Source of the DNA: Diphasiastrum complanatum | Taxonomy: Eukaryota; Streptophyta; Lycopodiopsida; Lycopodiales; Lycopodiaceae | Reading direction: 5' to 3' | Length of the DNA: 58,186 nucleotides | NCBI GenBank assembly: GCA_029204225.1 | Contig: MU833304.1 | Coordinates: 1 to 58,186, forward strand | Shown here: positions 32,479-42,989 of the stretch, piece by piece | How positions within the stretch are numbered: the stretch's first letter is position 1 | Layout: every line of letters starts with the position of its first letter | The notes under the pieces: generated by a model | The model's input: the letters and a program-made list of their open reading frames with translations, nothing else | Told to the model about the DNA's origin: nothing | Databases searched by the model: none | Translations under genes and position numbers: made by a program

Positions 32479-34918
32479 AGCCTCATGGGCACACCACTTG
32501 AAGCCAACAAAGTTGAAAAGGCTTATTTCCTTGACGAGCTGACTGAATTACCAGGAGTACAATTTCCAGACTTACCGCATGTGGATGCTTATTTGACATA
32601 CTACTCTCATCATGACATCTTCAAAAATCGAGTTCTTTTCCTTGGTTAGATGACCAAGGAAAAGAAGTTGACAGACGAACATTTGCCGAAGTTGATGAAA
32701 GAGCAACGATCATTGCAGACCTATTGGCTACCAAATACAATGTGGGGTCTAATGACTGCGTTCTGCTACTTTATCCTCCGGGGCTTGACTTCATTGAGGC
32801 TTTTATGGGTTGCCTCCGAGCAAAGGTAACTACTTGATCTTTTGATGCTACAAGAAAGCATGGGTAATTGCAGCAATCTTACTTAGTCAACAAATTGAGA
32901 ATACTTTCCATGGAAAACTTCAGGTAACGATCTGTATCATGTCTTCGTTAGCATAATTATAGCTCTCATGGTCTTGTGAATCATGCTTTCTTTGAGATCT
33001 TCAAGCACTAAAATGTTTTGGCACCTTAACTACATGATTCGACTTGTGTTTTACATACTTGTCATGCTTCAAGAAATAGGATTTTTGCATCTACTATTTT
33101 GAAAATGTTCTTTAAGAGCTGCACGTATTGTTATAACTTATAATACAAGACGATGTTTAGGTGCTAATAATAAACGTTGTTCCTAACTTACATGATAATC
33201 TTTAAACAACAAAAAGTACCTTTTTTTTTTCCTGATTTGTGACAAATCTTCCTTCATGTCAGGTGTTGGCAGTCCCATTGATGCCTCCTGAACCTGGACA
33301 GGCAGGCCAAGCTCTGACGAAGTTGCAGAATGTGTCTGAGAAGTGTCATCCCAAACTGATTCTTTCAACAATTTCGTACCACTCTGCCGTGTATCTAATG
33401 TCTCTCAAAAGCAGGATCTCACCTGGCAGATATGCATTTAGAGCAAACACGTCCAACACGACATGGCCACAGTTACCCTGGTTGCACACAGATTCATTGT
33501 TTGCTAAAAGCAAGTCAAGCTATTTCACAAGAGTAGTGGAATATTTTGGGGACATGCCTCAACTCTCCATTTGCACAGCTTCGGCCGCGAAAAGTTTCTA
33601 GCAGCTGGTCTAGCCTCCCTTGATTTACAAGGAGGCAAAGGTGATACTCATGTATCAGATGCCGTTGTCAAGGAAAGTGACAAGAATTCAAAACGTAAAA
33701 TTAATAAGGCCTATATACAGCCAGGTAGAGGTAGGCCTTTCGTAACACCAACTGATGTCAGTTTTCTACAGTTCACATCAGGCTCGACGGGTGATGCAAA
33801 GGGTGTAACTATTACTCATGGGGGCCTAATACACAATGTGAAGCTTATGCGATCAAAATTCAAAAGCACCTCTAGAACAGTACTAGTGAGCTGGCTTCCA
33901 CAATATCATGATATGGGTCTTATAGGAGGACTTCTGACATCTATGGTAAGTGGTGGAACTGCTGTGCTCTTTTCCCCAATTACATTCATCAGAAACCCAA
34001 TGTTGTGGCTGGAGACAATGAGCAAATACAAGGCCACACACAGTGCTGCACCCAATTTTGCCTTCGAATTGATTGTCAGACGACTTGAGACTTTACGAGC
34101 TTCAGGCATAGATACTAGCTATATTGATCTTAGATCTATCCAATTCCTGATGTCAAGTGCAGAGCCAATACGTCATAAGTCCCTTCATAGATTTCTAGAG
34201 CTTTTGAAATTTACCGGATTAAAAGAGCAGAATATCGCACCTGGGTATGGACTTGCAGAGAACTGTGTTTTTGTTAGTTGCGCATATGGCAAGGGACAAC
34301 CAATCATTTTGGACTGGGAAAATAGAGTTTGCTGTGGGTATATTGAAAGAGGAAATAGAGATGCAGATGTCCGTATAGTCAACCCAGAAACATTTGAAGA
34401 GGTGCCTGATGGAATAGAGGGTGAAGTATGGGTGAGCAGTCTTAGCACTGGAGCTGGCTATTGGGGAGAAATCGACTTAGGAAAAATCACATTCCATAAT
34501 CATATCAAGATGGCGAGGCCTCCAGTAAGTGATCATAGAACATTTCTAAGGACAGGTGATCTTGGAAGAGTGATGGAAGGAGGACTACTTTTCATCACAG
34601 GACGTATCAAGGACCTCATTATCCTTCGCGGTCGCAATATATATCCAACTGATGTTGAGAAGACAGTTGAGACCTGCTCGCAAGACCTACGTCCTGGATG
34701 TTGTGCTGCCGTGTGTGTTCCATCTAAACTACTGCAACAAAAAGGTGTTCCTATAGCAAAATTAGACGACGAAGGTCTTGTCATCATTGTGGAAGTCAGA
34801 GATCATCGAAAGGGAGATTATGAAGCTCTAGCTTTGCAGATTGAGTCTGCTATTGCCTCTGAACATGGAATAGAGGGTGTAACTATATGCTTCATCAAGC
34901 CTCGCACCATACCCAACT
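32479..34918 (+). pseudogene. FAAL-type adenylation domain (exons 6-7)
   Basis: This resembles fatty-acyl-AMP ligases of the ANL superfamily. Visible motifs are LPGVQFPDLPHVDAYL and LLYPPGLDFIEAF at the start, the P-loop-like FTSGSTGDAKGV (about 33770-33805), VSWLPQYHDMGLIGG, THSAAPNFAFELIVRR, YGLAENCVFVS, GEVWVSSLSTGAGYW, FLRTGDLG and ITGRIKDLIILRGRNIYPTDVE. The YHDMGLIGG wording is characteristic of FAALs rather than acyl-CoA ligases. Two frame breaks occur (exon 6 at about 32640, and 33530-33590). The domain ends IKPRTIPN then a stop: the usual A10 segment with its catalytic lysine (SGK) is missing, apparently by a 20-bp deletion that also shifts frame. Adenylation could not be completed without that lysine. 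Confidence 0.8.
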
Positions 34919-34921
34919 AGA

Positions 34922-37042
34922 TTGGAATGTTTTCACCAGTTTGTAAACAACAATCTCCAGATAGTAAATCCAATAAAGGCATCCCAATCCTTGCAAAATT
35001 CTATTATGAGAAAGTCACGTGAACTGAAAAGAGAGAAGATTGTCCAAGAAGGTGTTTTTAATGAAGAACAGAAGACCTGCACTTTGCCTACCTCGAGTTT
35101 TAGCAGAGATCATATCTCAAAGTTCCTGATTGAGGCAGTGTCTGAAAAAACAGGAATACCAAAAGATCAGATATCAGTTGATAAAAAACTTGATAGCTAT
35201 GGTATCGATTCCATTGGAATTGTGTGGATAGCTCATAGGCTTTCAAACTTTCTAGGTGTGCATGTTGCGGCCTTAGATATCTACGCAGCTAGCCACATCT
35301 CAGAATTAATAGATATAGTTGACCGTTTGGGCCAGGAAAAGAATATGTCTATCATCTCAGATGCTGAAACACATGGAGAAATCGGGCATTGTAGGACTCA
35401 AATTTCTAGTGAACAAGCTGCTGAAACTCCAAAAAAGCCACACATTTTCGTCGATTCTGATGTCAAATCTGCTGCGTTCACAACAACTTTGGCTCACAGA
35501 GTTAGCATAACTGCTCTCCAAACTATCTCTGTTCTGTTCATGGCCTTTCTTCTTACTAGCCCGGCAATTTTTCCTGGCAATGGATTAACATGGCTGTTGT
35601 CCAAAACTCAAAGTACATACTTGATCGTTCTAACAAAAGGATTAGTGCCAGCCACTTTCATTTTCTATGTTATACTTGTAGGTCTCACATTCTCACTATT
35701 AGGGATGACACTTCAGCTGACAAAATATCCATTACAGACATGGATCCCATTCTGGTCCAAAGATTTTGTGAGACGGTGGACAATAGGTGGTCATAGTGTT
35801 CTAATGCCAAAATCAACACTTGAAGATGGAGCATCGGTTGCAGCATTGTCAGTTGCTCCTCCTAACTCAATTTTATCAGGAGGAGACATTTACGTGGGCG
35901 TGGAGGAGTCTTTGGTCAAGGTTCGCAATCGGTCCTTACAGAAAAATAGCATTCTTGCAAGATTTCCATATCTAGAAAAGGACGTCAGCATTGCAGAGAT
36001 GGATCCGTCCTATCTGCAAGCCATCAGTCAGGTAGTGGAGCGCTTTGCTGCAACAAGTATTTGTCTAAGAAAAAGGGCTCTCCATCAGACTGGAATTGGA
36101 GCAAAGGGAACTATGAAAATATTGGAGGGTCTACATGGACTTCCTAACCATGATATCTTCTTCCCAGGAAGAACATTTCCAGTTATTTTAAGGCACAGCA
36201 ATGCATTTAGCGTACATGATGATGCTTGTCCAGATGTCAGGGGCGCGGGATTACGCATTCTTGAGTCTGAAGGAAAAGAAACACTTTTGGATCTTGTTCT
36301 AAAAACAGGACAAGCATTTTATGTCCGAAACCTTGTCGACCAGATAGATCGGCTTCAACAGGATGAAAAAGGTCAAGAAGAGATTGTGAAAAAATTTCCA
36401 CACATAGGGAAAGCCATATGGGACTCTAAGAGAGTTACAGACTCTTTCACAAAGTTGCACTATTTCTCAAATGTATGTCGTCTCCTACGACCTAGCTTGT
36501 CCAGCAAAGAAGAAGCTCAGGAACACCTAACTGACACCCGTGAATTTTATGTCAAATTCAAGCTACGACCTGATGACAATAGATATGGAGAAAATTATGG
36601 GGAAGTTAAGCCAGAGAGATTTTCACCAACTACTGGCTTACTCCCAAGAAGACTAGGTGATATATGTCCTTCTACTTGTCTTGCTGACGATTTTAAGGAA
36701 AGAGTCGAAGCTTCAAATGGCATCCACTATGTTCTTCAGATGCAAATTCAGCCCATACCAAATTCTTTCTCAGAAAGAGAAGTAGTGCTTGATTGCACAA
36801 GACCATGGGATGAAGAAGCTTTTCCTTACAGAGATGTGGCTTCCATACATTTATATGGATTGTTGCCCAATGAAGTCACAGAAGCCCTAAAATTGAACCA
36901 CAAAAACAGCACCTGGAGCCTGGATCTCGTTCTTGCCAAAAGCGCCACTGACAGTGCATCAATCCACCATGCAAGATCTCTTATTTATGAGATGGTTCAA
37001 TATCTGAGAACTGACATCAAACAACCTTCATCTTTGCAGTAA
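34922..37042 (+). pseudogene. Carrier domain, membrane segments, beta-helix tail and catalase-like domain
   Basis: This 706-codon open stretch continues the same polypeptide after the frame break. Its first codon is TTG, so there is no independent start. A phosphopantetheine carrier domain spans about residues 63-132, with the modified serine in YGIDSIGIVW (codon 35210-35212). Two strongly hydrophobic segments follow (about 192-215 and 231-263). The segment from LMPKSTLEDGASVAALSVAP to YVGV resembles the left-handed beta-helix end of NRPS terminal domains. From about residue 363 the sequence resembles the catalase/allene-oxide-synthase fold: RALHQTGIGAKG (candidate distal His), FPVILRHSNAF, CPDVRGAGLRI, FYVRNLVDQ, VASIHL and HHARSLIYEMVQYLR. 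I could not place the proximal haem-ligand tyrosine with confidence, so haem binding is inferred. It stops at TAA 37040-37042. Confidence 0.7.
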
Positions 37043-37686
37043 CTTTCAAAGAGCAAAAGTTTAAACAGAGCATTCAAATTCGAATCTGTTGGACATAATC
37101 CTCCAATGAGCAGCTCTGCCTCCTGATGCAGCCAGCCATGAGAACTACTGCAACCTCCCTGATCAATGTCAAGGGTTGTCACTTGACTCCTCAAAATTTA
37201 GTCTCATCAATCAAGTCCAGATCTCAAAATGAAGAAACACAATACTGCTAACCAGTCTTGTTTCTACCTGTAACTCTACTTGAATTGATAGATTGTATGA
37301 GTGTTTCCGTTCATTGAAACATACCCACAAAGATTCTCGAATCCGATTTATATGTAGAATGGTTTTGTTTGCACAACAAATAAGGAAGATTGGTGAGGAT
37401 CTTCATTGTTAGAGCAATTATGTAACAAAATTTTGACATCCTTTTGGATGATGTGAAAGATCACACACACTTAATGCCAAGTCTGAATTTTTTCTTTCTA
37501 TTTTGTATGCACCTCCAAAGGTGGAATTTGCTTGCACCTCCAGAATTCTAATTCTGATCAATGATAAAAGCATCAAAGATTCTGTCCATAAAGTGGTCCA
37601 AAATTCTCATCCTTCATTAACGTCATCAGCCTTCTGTCATGAATCAATGAAAGATAAAAAAAATCCAAACTTGTCATTAAGTAGGG
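37043..37686. other. 3' flank of the multidomain gene
   Basis: It probably contains the 3' UTR. I see no canonical AATAAA close to the stop. ORFs here show no motif. Confidence 0.4.
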
Positions 37687-37688
37687 GA

Positions 37689-37749
37689 AGGCCCAGCCCC
37701 TCGGGCCTTCCGTGCTCTCCCAGCACGGAAGGCCCTCGGGGCAGGGCCT
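37689..37749. repeat. GC-rich hairpin, 28-bp stem and 5-base loop
   Basis: The left arm AGGCCCAGCCCCTCGGGCCT...CCGTGCT (37689-37716) pairs with AGCACGG...CAGGGCCT (37722-37749) almost perfectly around CTCCC. It is followed by a C10 run (about 37752-37761). It stands out from very AT-rich surroundings. It could be a foldback element or a structured RNA. It is too far from the stop to be called a terminator in a plant. Confidence 0.8.
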
Positions 37750-37761
37750 CACCCCCCCCCC

Positions 37762-38472
37762 AATTAAAAAAAGGGTTTTCACGTTAAGTACATTTTTGGC
37801 AAATTTTTTCTGCCCATGATCCAACATAATGGCTCTTATTATGCCACTACATGATCTTTTATGAACAAGAATTGCAGTTTGATGCATAGTTAAAAATTTG
37901 AGTATCCATCAAATTTTACATAGGTCGATCACAAAATACTTTGTTAAATATAGGTTTATTTTGATAAAAAAAAAATGTTTGTGAAGTTGTTAAAGTTAGC
38001 ATGCCAACATGCTAGCCTACAATTTTTTTATTTCAAGAAAGTTTTTTTGAAAAGCTTTTCTTAAAAATAGAATGTGTTTTTTTTTTGGAGTTGATTCAAC
38101 TAGTATGCCGGTGTGCTAACCGAGTTGGCTCTAGCAAAAAGAAACATTATTAAGTTAAAAGAAATTCAATTTCTGTAGATTTCTTTTGAAGGCTAGCACA
38201 ACCATGAAATTTTATATAGATCTATCAAAATACAGTTTGCTATCTTTGAAATATAGGTTTATTATGCTAGCCTACAAAAAAAAAAGTTCAAATTTTAATA
38301 GTTTTTAAAAAAATTAATTTTTTATATTTAATAAAAGTAAAAATTAAATCTAAAAAAAAAGATTTATTTATATTTATTTATTATTTTTTAAACTAATTTT
38401 TTTTCCATAAGCTAGCACATGGGCACGCTAGCTTTTACAACATCATCAACATATTTTCATAATTCAAATCAT
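37762..38472. other. AT-rich, poly-A/T interrupted spacer
   Basis: Repeated phrase 'ATGCTAGCCTACAA' (about 38010 and 38265) and GCTAGCACA words with long A/T runs. No coding region. Confidence 0.45.
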
Positions 38473-39122
38473 GTGACTAATTTGCTTGTTCATTCAATTC
38501 TGCACTCTGGTTTGATCTTTGTTGAATGCTACATTAATTTGTTAACGTAGATCAGAAGTGTCTGATTACGCTCTAAAGGATTGTAGGAGTGATGCAGCCG
38601 GTAGTGACCAACGATCACATCTGAACTCCTGACGAACTGATCTTGTTCGAGAACCTTGTTGCGAAGTCTTTCACTTCGTTTCGTTTCGTGTAGTTTCGTG
38701 ATCTGAGCTTCCAGCATGAATCAATGTCAGCACAAGTTTCACTTTGCTTTCGTTTCGTTTCGTTTTTCGTTTAGAATTCGTCTCGTTTCGTTAGCTTATG
38801 TTATTGAGCTTGCTTGATTCAACTCAAACATAAATAATTCGAATGTCACAAAACTTTCGCAAATCGTTCGAGATTCATTGTTATCAGTTTGTCCACAGAG
38901 TCATTATAGCTAGAATTGTGCATTTTTCTTTTTCTTGAGTGCACCATTCTTTTTCTTTTTTGCATTCATTTTTTAATAAAGAGGCCTCCTATTATCAAGT
39001 AAGAGGTGGAACTCAAATTATTATAGATTGGGATTCACTCTGTTGCAAAAGGTGGACTCCAAAATAATATGTAATTGGGTTCTACAGCTCGTGGCTATAT
39101 ATAGGAGCCTCCTCCACGAGTT
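38473..39122 (+). repeat. Dispersed 650-bp promoter repeat, copy 2
   Basis: Reverse complement of 22110-22770. It ends with the same GCTCGTGGCTATATATAGGA TATA arrangement, but here it is followed by unrelated sequence instead of the ORF region found downstream of copy 1. Only the promoter-like part is present. Confidence 0.85.
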
Positions 39123-39986
39123 CTAGAGCATGTAATCTGTACTGAAATGCTGTTGCTTTGTTAATTGAAGATCATTTTATTTGTGTTTCTTCCCATGCTC
39201 CATCTTCATGCATTTTTGTTTGGGTACTGATGTATGAATGTGCTTGTTGATGCTTTCTTCTCTTAAGGTTTGGTTTGGAATTAGTATCAAGTAGATGTGG
39301 AGGACTTGGAGATTGATCTACCATTCCACTGTTTTCTGATGTCTCTTGGTTTCTACTCCCTGAGAAGTTCTTCTTACAACTGTTGAGTGACAGTTGTAGG
39401 AAGCACTTTGTAGGATTTCCATTCCTTTAGTCTAGAAGTTGTTGAGCTGATGTTGATTCTCTGATTTCAATAGAAGTAGATTCAGTTTAATTCCATGTTC
39501 TTGCTTAGTTTATTTTAGCAATAATCTGCAGTCTGTGAGCAATAATGAATTGATCTGAAACAGAACTGTAGAACTATAGAAAATGAGCTCCTGGCAGATC
39601 ATATATCCAAGATGAGCTACCATTGTCAAATAAGGTTCTGAATCAGGTCATTGTTTTGCCACTGACAGACGGGTACAACACTCTTATACTACAAAATTAG
39701 ATTCTAAGACTGAACTATAGCTAAACTGATTTGTAGTCTCATGAATCCCTGCCATGCTGAACCTTTGTCAGACAATAGGAGAGTTGTCACTGAGTAGATT
39801 CTGACAGAGGACTAGAATCGTTGAGAAGTAGATCGAGTGAAGTAGCAGCAAACATTGAGAGAGTCACTGCTAACAAAGCTTGAATAGGCGCTGATAGATC
39901 AGTAGAGCCAGTCGCAGACCTTGAGTAGTTGCGGCTGCAAACGTTGAAGTGGAACGCGAGAGAGAATAGCAAACATTGGCACCGGT
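39123..39986. other. Unassigned sequence up to the Copia D junction
   Basis: Continuous AT-rich sequence with no gene. The minus ORF of Copia D runs on into it to 39787, but the residues below about 39990 no longer resemble integrase, so this is read-through past a breakpoint. Confidence 0.45.
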
Positions 39987-40700
39987 TGCTGATAAAATAG
40001 ATTGCATCTCCTAAGGATGGAGTTGGCATTGGACCACAAAGATCGCTATGTACAAGATCCAATACATGCTTTGTTTTGATGGTATGTGATTTGGGAAACT
40101 TGCTTCTAGGGTGCTTCCCATAGATGCATGATTCACAAAAGAAAGATTTCCTATCTAATGAAGAAGGGAAATACAATCCTTCAACTAAATTATTACAATG
40201 CATATAGGAAAGTGATCTTGTATTCACGTCTCCAAATCGACTATGCCACAAAATAGCATTATCATTTACATTTTCATTAGAGATACTAGCTAATGCAATT
40301 GAATCAGAGAGTATGTATAGATTTCTGACTCTAGTGCACATAGTTAGAGTAGTATCTTCATCGAAGATTATACACTGCTCAGATGAGAAAGTAATAGTGT
40401 AGCCCTCATCAGTTATCTTAGAAATTGACAATAGGTTCTTTGACAATTGAGGTACGTGAAGAACATTGGTGACATAAATAGAAAGATCATTGTTGAAAGT
40501 GATATTGACTGTCCTTTTGCCTTCCACGTGTATGGTTCTTGATCTCCGAGGTAGATGAATTGATCTCTGCTATAAGCTGCATACTCGGTAAACCATTCCT
40601 TGCGAGAGCTCATGTGTTGGGTAGCGCCGCTGTCCAGGTACCAACTATCATGGTCTTCGTTGCCACTGTTGTAAGCCATTAACATGTGTGTATCTTGCTC
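39987..40700 (-). pseudogene. Copia D protease remnant and pre-integrase
   Basis: The protease site appears as WYLDSGATQHMSS (about 40630-40668). The pre-integrase HHCC region follows (LWHSRFGDVNTRSL, CESCIYGKHPRSKFP) and then the first integrase aspartate in LVHSDLCGPMPTPSLGDA. Homology ends immediately after. It is the most direct relative of 20036-20704. Confidence 0.85.
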
Positions 40701-40736
40701 CTTAAATTCCGCCGCATTGGAGGAGTCTGGCTGCTG

Positions 40737-41549
40737 CTATTGTTGCTTCTTTGCCTCATTGTAGATGCGGATACGACACTCTTTGATGTCATGATTGGCT
40801 CTCTTACAATATCTGTAGAAAACCTTCTTGCACGATCCACTGTTCTCACTTTGAGTGTGAGGCTTCTGTTGTTGTTGCTGCAGTTGATTCTTGCCCTTGG
40901 AATAGTCTTTCTTCTTGGTGTATAGGGCCAAGGACTTGTCTTTGATGGACAGGCCATTGGTCTTTCTCCGTATTTCTTCTTGAAGTAGATGACCGATCAC
41001 CTTTTGAAGAGTGAGGTCAGGCTGTGTGGACATCATTACAACAAAGTGTTCATACGACTTTGGAAGAGAAGAAAGCAAGGTCATAACGACATCATCATCT
41101 TGAATAACACATCCTACAACTGATAACTGATCTATTAAAGATTTGAAGCTGTTGATGTGAGAAGTGATGGCAGTAGAATCAGACATGCTAAGAGTAAAGA
41201 ACTTTCTCCTAAGGTGCAACCTAGTGGTTACATGGTGAGTCTCGTATAGATTTGACAATAAATCAAGTGTTTCCTTAGAGTTTTTTCACGTGGTAATATG
41301 GGATATTTGGGAGTCAGCCAGATTGAGTGTAATACATGCTAAGGCCTTCTGATCTTTGATCTTCCATGTCTTTTCTTGATCACCATCTTCTGGTTTGAGG
41401 TCAAAACCTTCTACTACATCCCAAAGATCTCTATCTATCAACATCATTTGAAGTTTTAGCTTCCAAATATAGAAGTTAGATCCATTGAACTTGTCAATGA
41501 TTCTAGCTTCGTTGGATGATGTAGACGAAGAGCTACCAATATGAGACAT
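40737..41549 (-). pseudogene. Copia D Gag with damaged zinc knuckle
   Basis: Gag starts MSHIGSSSS and shows the Copia N-terminal domain (FNGSNFYIWKLKMQ-like segment, WDVVEG). After a stop near 41285 it continues with the UBN2-type core (KFFTLSMSDS, HINSFKSLIDQLSVVG, LLSSLPKSYEHFV) and the QQQQQK-rich spacer. The knuckle reads YRYCKRANHDIKEC: the first cysteine of C-X2-C-X4-H-X4-C is tyrosine (codon TAC), so zinc binding would be lost. Two frames are needed, so this Gag is dead. Confidence 0.85.
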
Positions 41550-41600
41550 GTTAACAGTAATACAAATAGAACAAACTTAATCTCTCGGTTTATTTGAGCT

Positions 41601-41615
41601 ATGTTCTGATACCAA
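41601..41615 (-). promoter_or_regulatory. Primer-binding site of Copia D
   Basis: The minus strand reads TTGGTATCAGAACAT, two bases after the LTR end CCCCTTCA. It matches the usual plant Copia initiator-Met-tRNA site TGGTATCAGAGC with one difference. Confidence 0.85.
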
Positions 41616-41617
41616 TC

Positions 41618-42983
41618 TGAAGGGGCAAGGGAGTATGGAGAACACGAGCGAAGAAGAGAGTAGGAATATTTTCGGAACAACTCTCACGCTATAATGGGCT
41701 GCTACATGCAAAAATGGTCTAATAGATTGTTTATTTTAAGTGTAGTCACAACTTAAATGTTCTGGTGCCCAACAGGATTTTAAAAATTAATTCATACTCA
41801 CAAAAACAGAATGAGTACAGTCCATCGAAGAGATTAGAAATGGTTTGAAGTATTACTAGATATTAGATTCAATAAGAAGTTTAGTTCTGAAATAGATTGA
41901 AAGAGCAGTATGATAGCGCAAGTTCCTCAGGCGTCAAAGACAACCATCGTCTGATCAGAAGCTGAGGAGTTGTAGACATCCGTGTTCTGATCAGAGTGAG
42001 TGAACAAGTGTGATCAAACAACAATGAAGTGCATTCAAATCACAATAAGCATTCATCTACGTTATACACAGATAGAAAAGCATATTGCTGTTGTATTACA
42101 CTGAAGCACAACAAATGACAGTTACAACCCGTAACTAGGAGACTTCATATCATTCGTCTCATGGACGGAGCATCGCTTAGAGTGTTCTGGGATGATCCAT
42201 TTATAGATTGCATCCATGTATTAATTACAATAAATGTTTGTCATCTAATTAGACAAGCCATTGTACTTGGAAGTATTTGGCTTGTGATGACAACTGTACA
42301 TTGTGTACACGGTCAACTCGTAGGGAATGTTGACGTGGATGAGGAAGTTACAAATTCTCTCACTTTGCATTTTAGGGAAAGTGATTTTCTCTCACTTCGC
42401 ATTTTGGAAAGTGGCTGGGAACGTTCCTCATTGAAAATAGACCACCTTCAAGATTTTCACTTTGGAATTTTGCAAAAAAGCCGAAGGTGCCATAAAACAG
42501 TTTAACTTTTGAACTGCACATAAGTTAACTTCTTCAAAATAGTTAAAAGGAAGAAGCCGAAGGTAAGTGTCGTATTTTTCGAAAAAGTGCAAAAAATGCG
42601 AACTGTGCGACACTTAGTGTATTTCTACAGACTGTTGAAAAACTAATGTATTTCTGCAGACTTGTTCTAAATGCTAGTTTGTGGAAGTCCTTGAAGATAG
42701 CCAAGTCTTCAATGGTCTTCAAATAGTTGAACTTAACATTTGAACATGGAGAATAATAGGATTGGTTACCCTTTGCTAAAGATCAGCCGGAAGCCCATTG
42801 TAGTCGTTCTTCAAATAGTTTGATTGTCTAAGTTGTGATTCCAACAGGTATCAGATGAGCATATATTGAACCCTAAATAGGTTTCACCTGATCCTAGATC
42901 AACGATCAATAAACATGCAGGAAGAATCTTGAAATAGGAAGTATTATTCACCAAGGAGACAACTGTGGGCTTAATTTCTAACA
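41618..42983 (-). mobile_element. Complete 5' LTR of Copia D, 1366 bp
   Basis: On the minus strand it starts TGTTAGAAATTAAGCCCACAG at 42983 and ends CCCCTTCA at 41618, directly before the primer-binding site. A TATA box CTATAAATGG lies at 42197-42206, separating a U3 of about 780 bp from R/U5. Related pieces are at 12792-13055, 14690-14945 and 57815-57985. It is the reference LTR of the B/C/D family in this window. Confidence 0.85.
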
Positions 42984-42989
42984 CCTACG

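Larger units (their letters stand above)
29391..37042 (+). pseudogene. Seven-exon FAD oxidoreductase / fatty-acyl-AMP ligase / carrier / catalase-like fusion gene, probably disrupted
   Basis: Exons read as 29391-29613, 29713-29915, 30798-31253, 31534-31877, 32050-32213, 32479-32825 and 33263-37042. All junctions are GT..AG and phases match (1, 0, 1, 1, 0, 0). Domain order is FAD amine-oxidase-like, FAAL-type adenylation, phosphopantetheine carrier, membrane/beta-helix tail, catalase-like. The expected chemistry is activation of a fatty acid as acyl-AMP, transfer to the carrier serine and redox modification, probably at a membrane. Sequence similarity breaks frame at about 30866-30875, 31735-31745, 31845-31855, 32630-32650, 33530-33590 and 34912-34922, always without an intron signal. 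The last break removes about 20 bp. Taken literally the product cannot be made. Either it is a young pseudogene or the assembly has indels; conserved splice sites and long open stretches argue for recent loss. Confidence 0.75.
39987..41617 (-). mobile_element. Copia D: leader, Gag, protease trace, pre-integrase (5' half)
   Basis: On the minus strand a complete 5' LTR is followed by the primer-binding site, Gag, a protease remnant (DSGATQHMSS) and pre-integrase. The element is cut at about 39990 just after the SLGDAIYF motif of integrase. It shares its family with C and B: C supplies integrase/RT and B supplies RT/RNase H with the same LTR. Confidence 0.9.

Noticed and set aside
33906-34787. 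Minus-strand ORFs opposite the adenylation domain
   Set aside because: Antisense shadows of the FAAL coding exon; no motif.
34900-34922. Intron acceptor (CAACTAG) explaining the break between ligase and carrier domains
   Set aside because: The ligase homology runs directly up to this AG with no donor site upstream, so an indel explains it better than splicing.
37689-37749. Rho-independent terminator
   Set aside because: The window is plant nuclear DNA, the hairpin lies about 650 bp from the nearest stop codon, and no U-tract follows.
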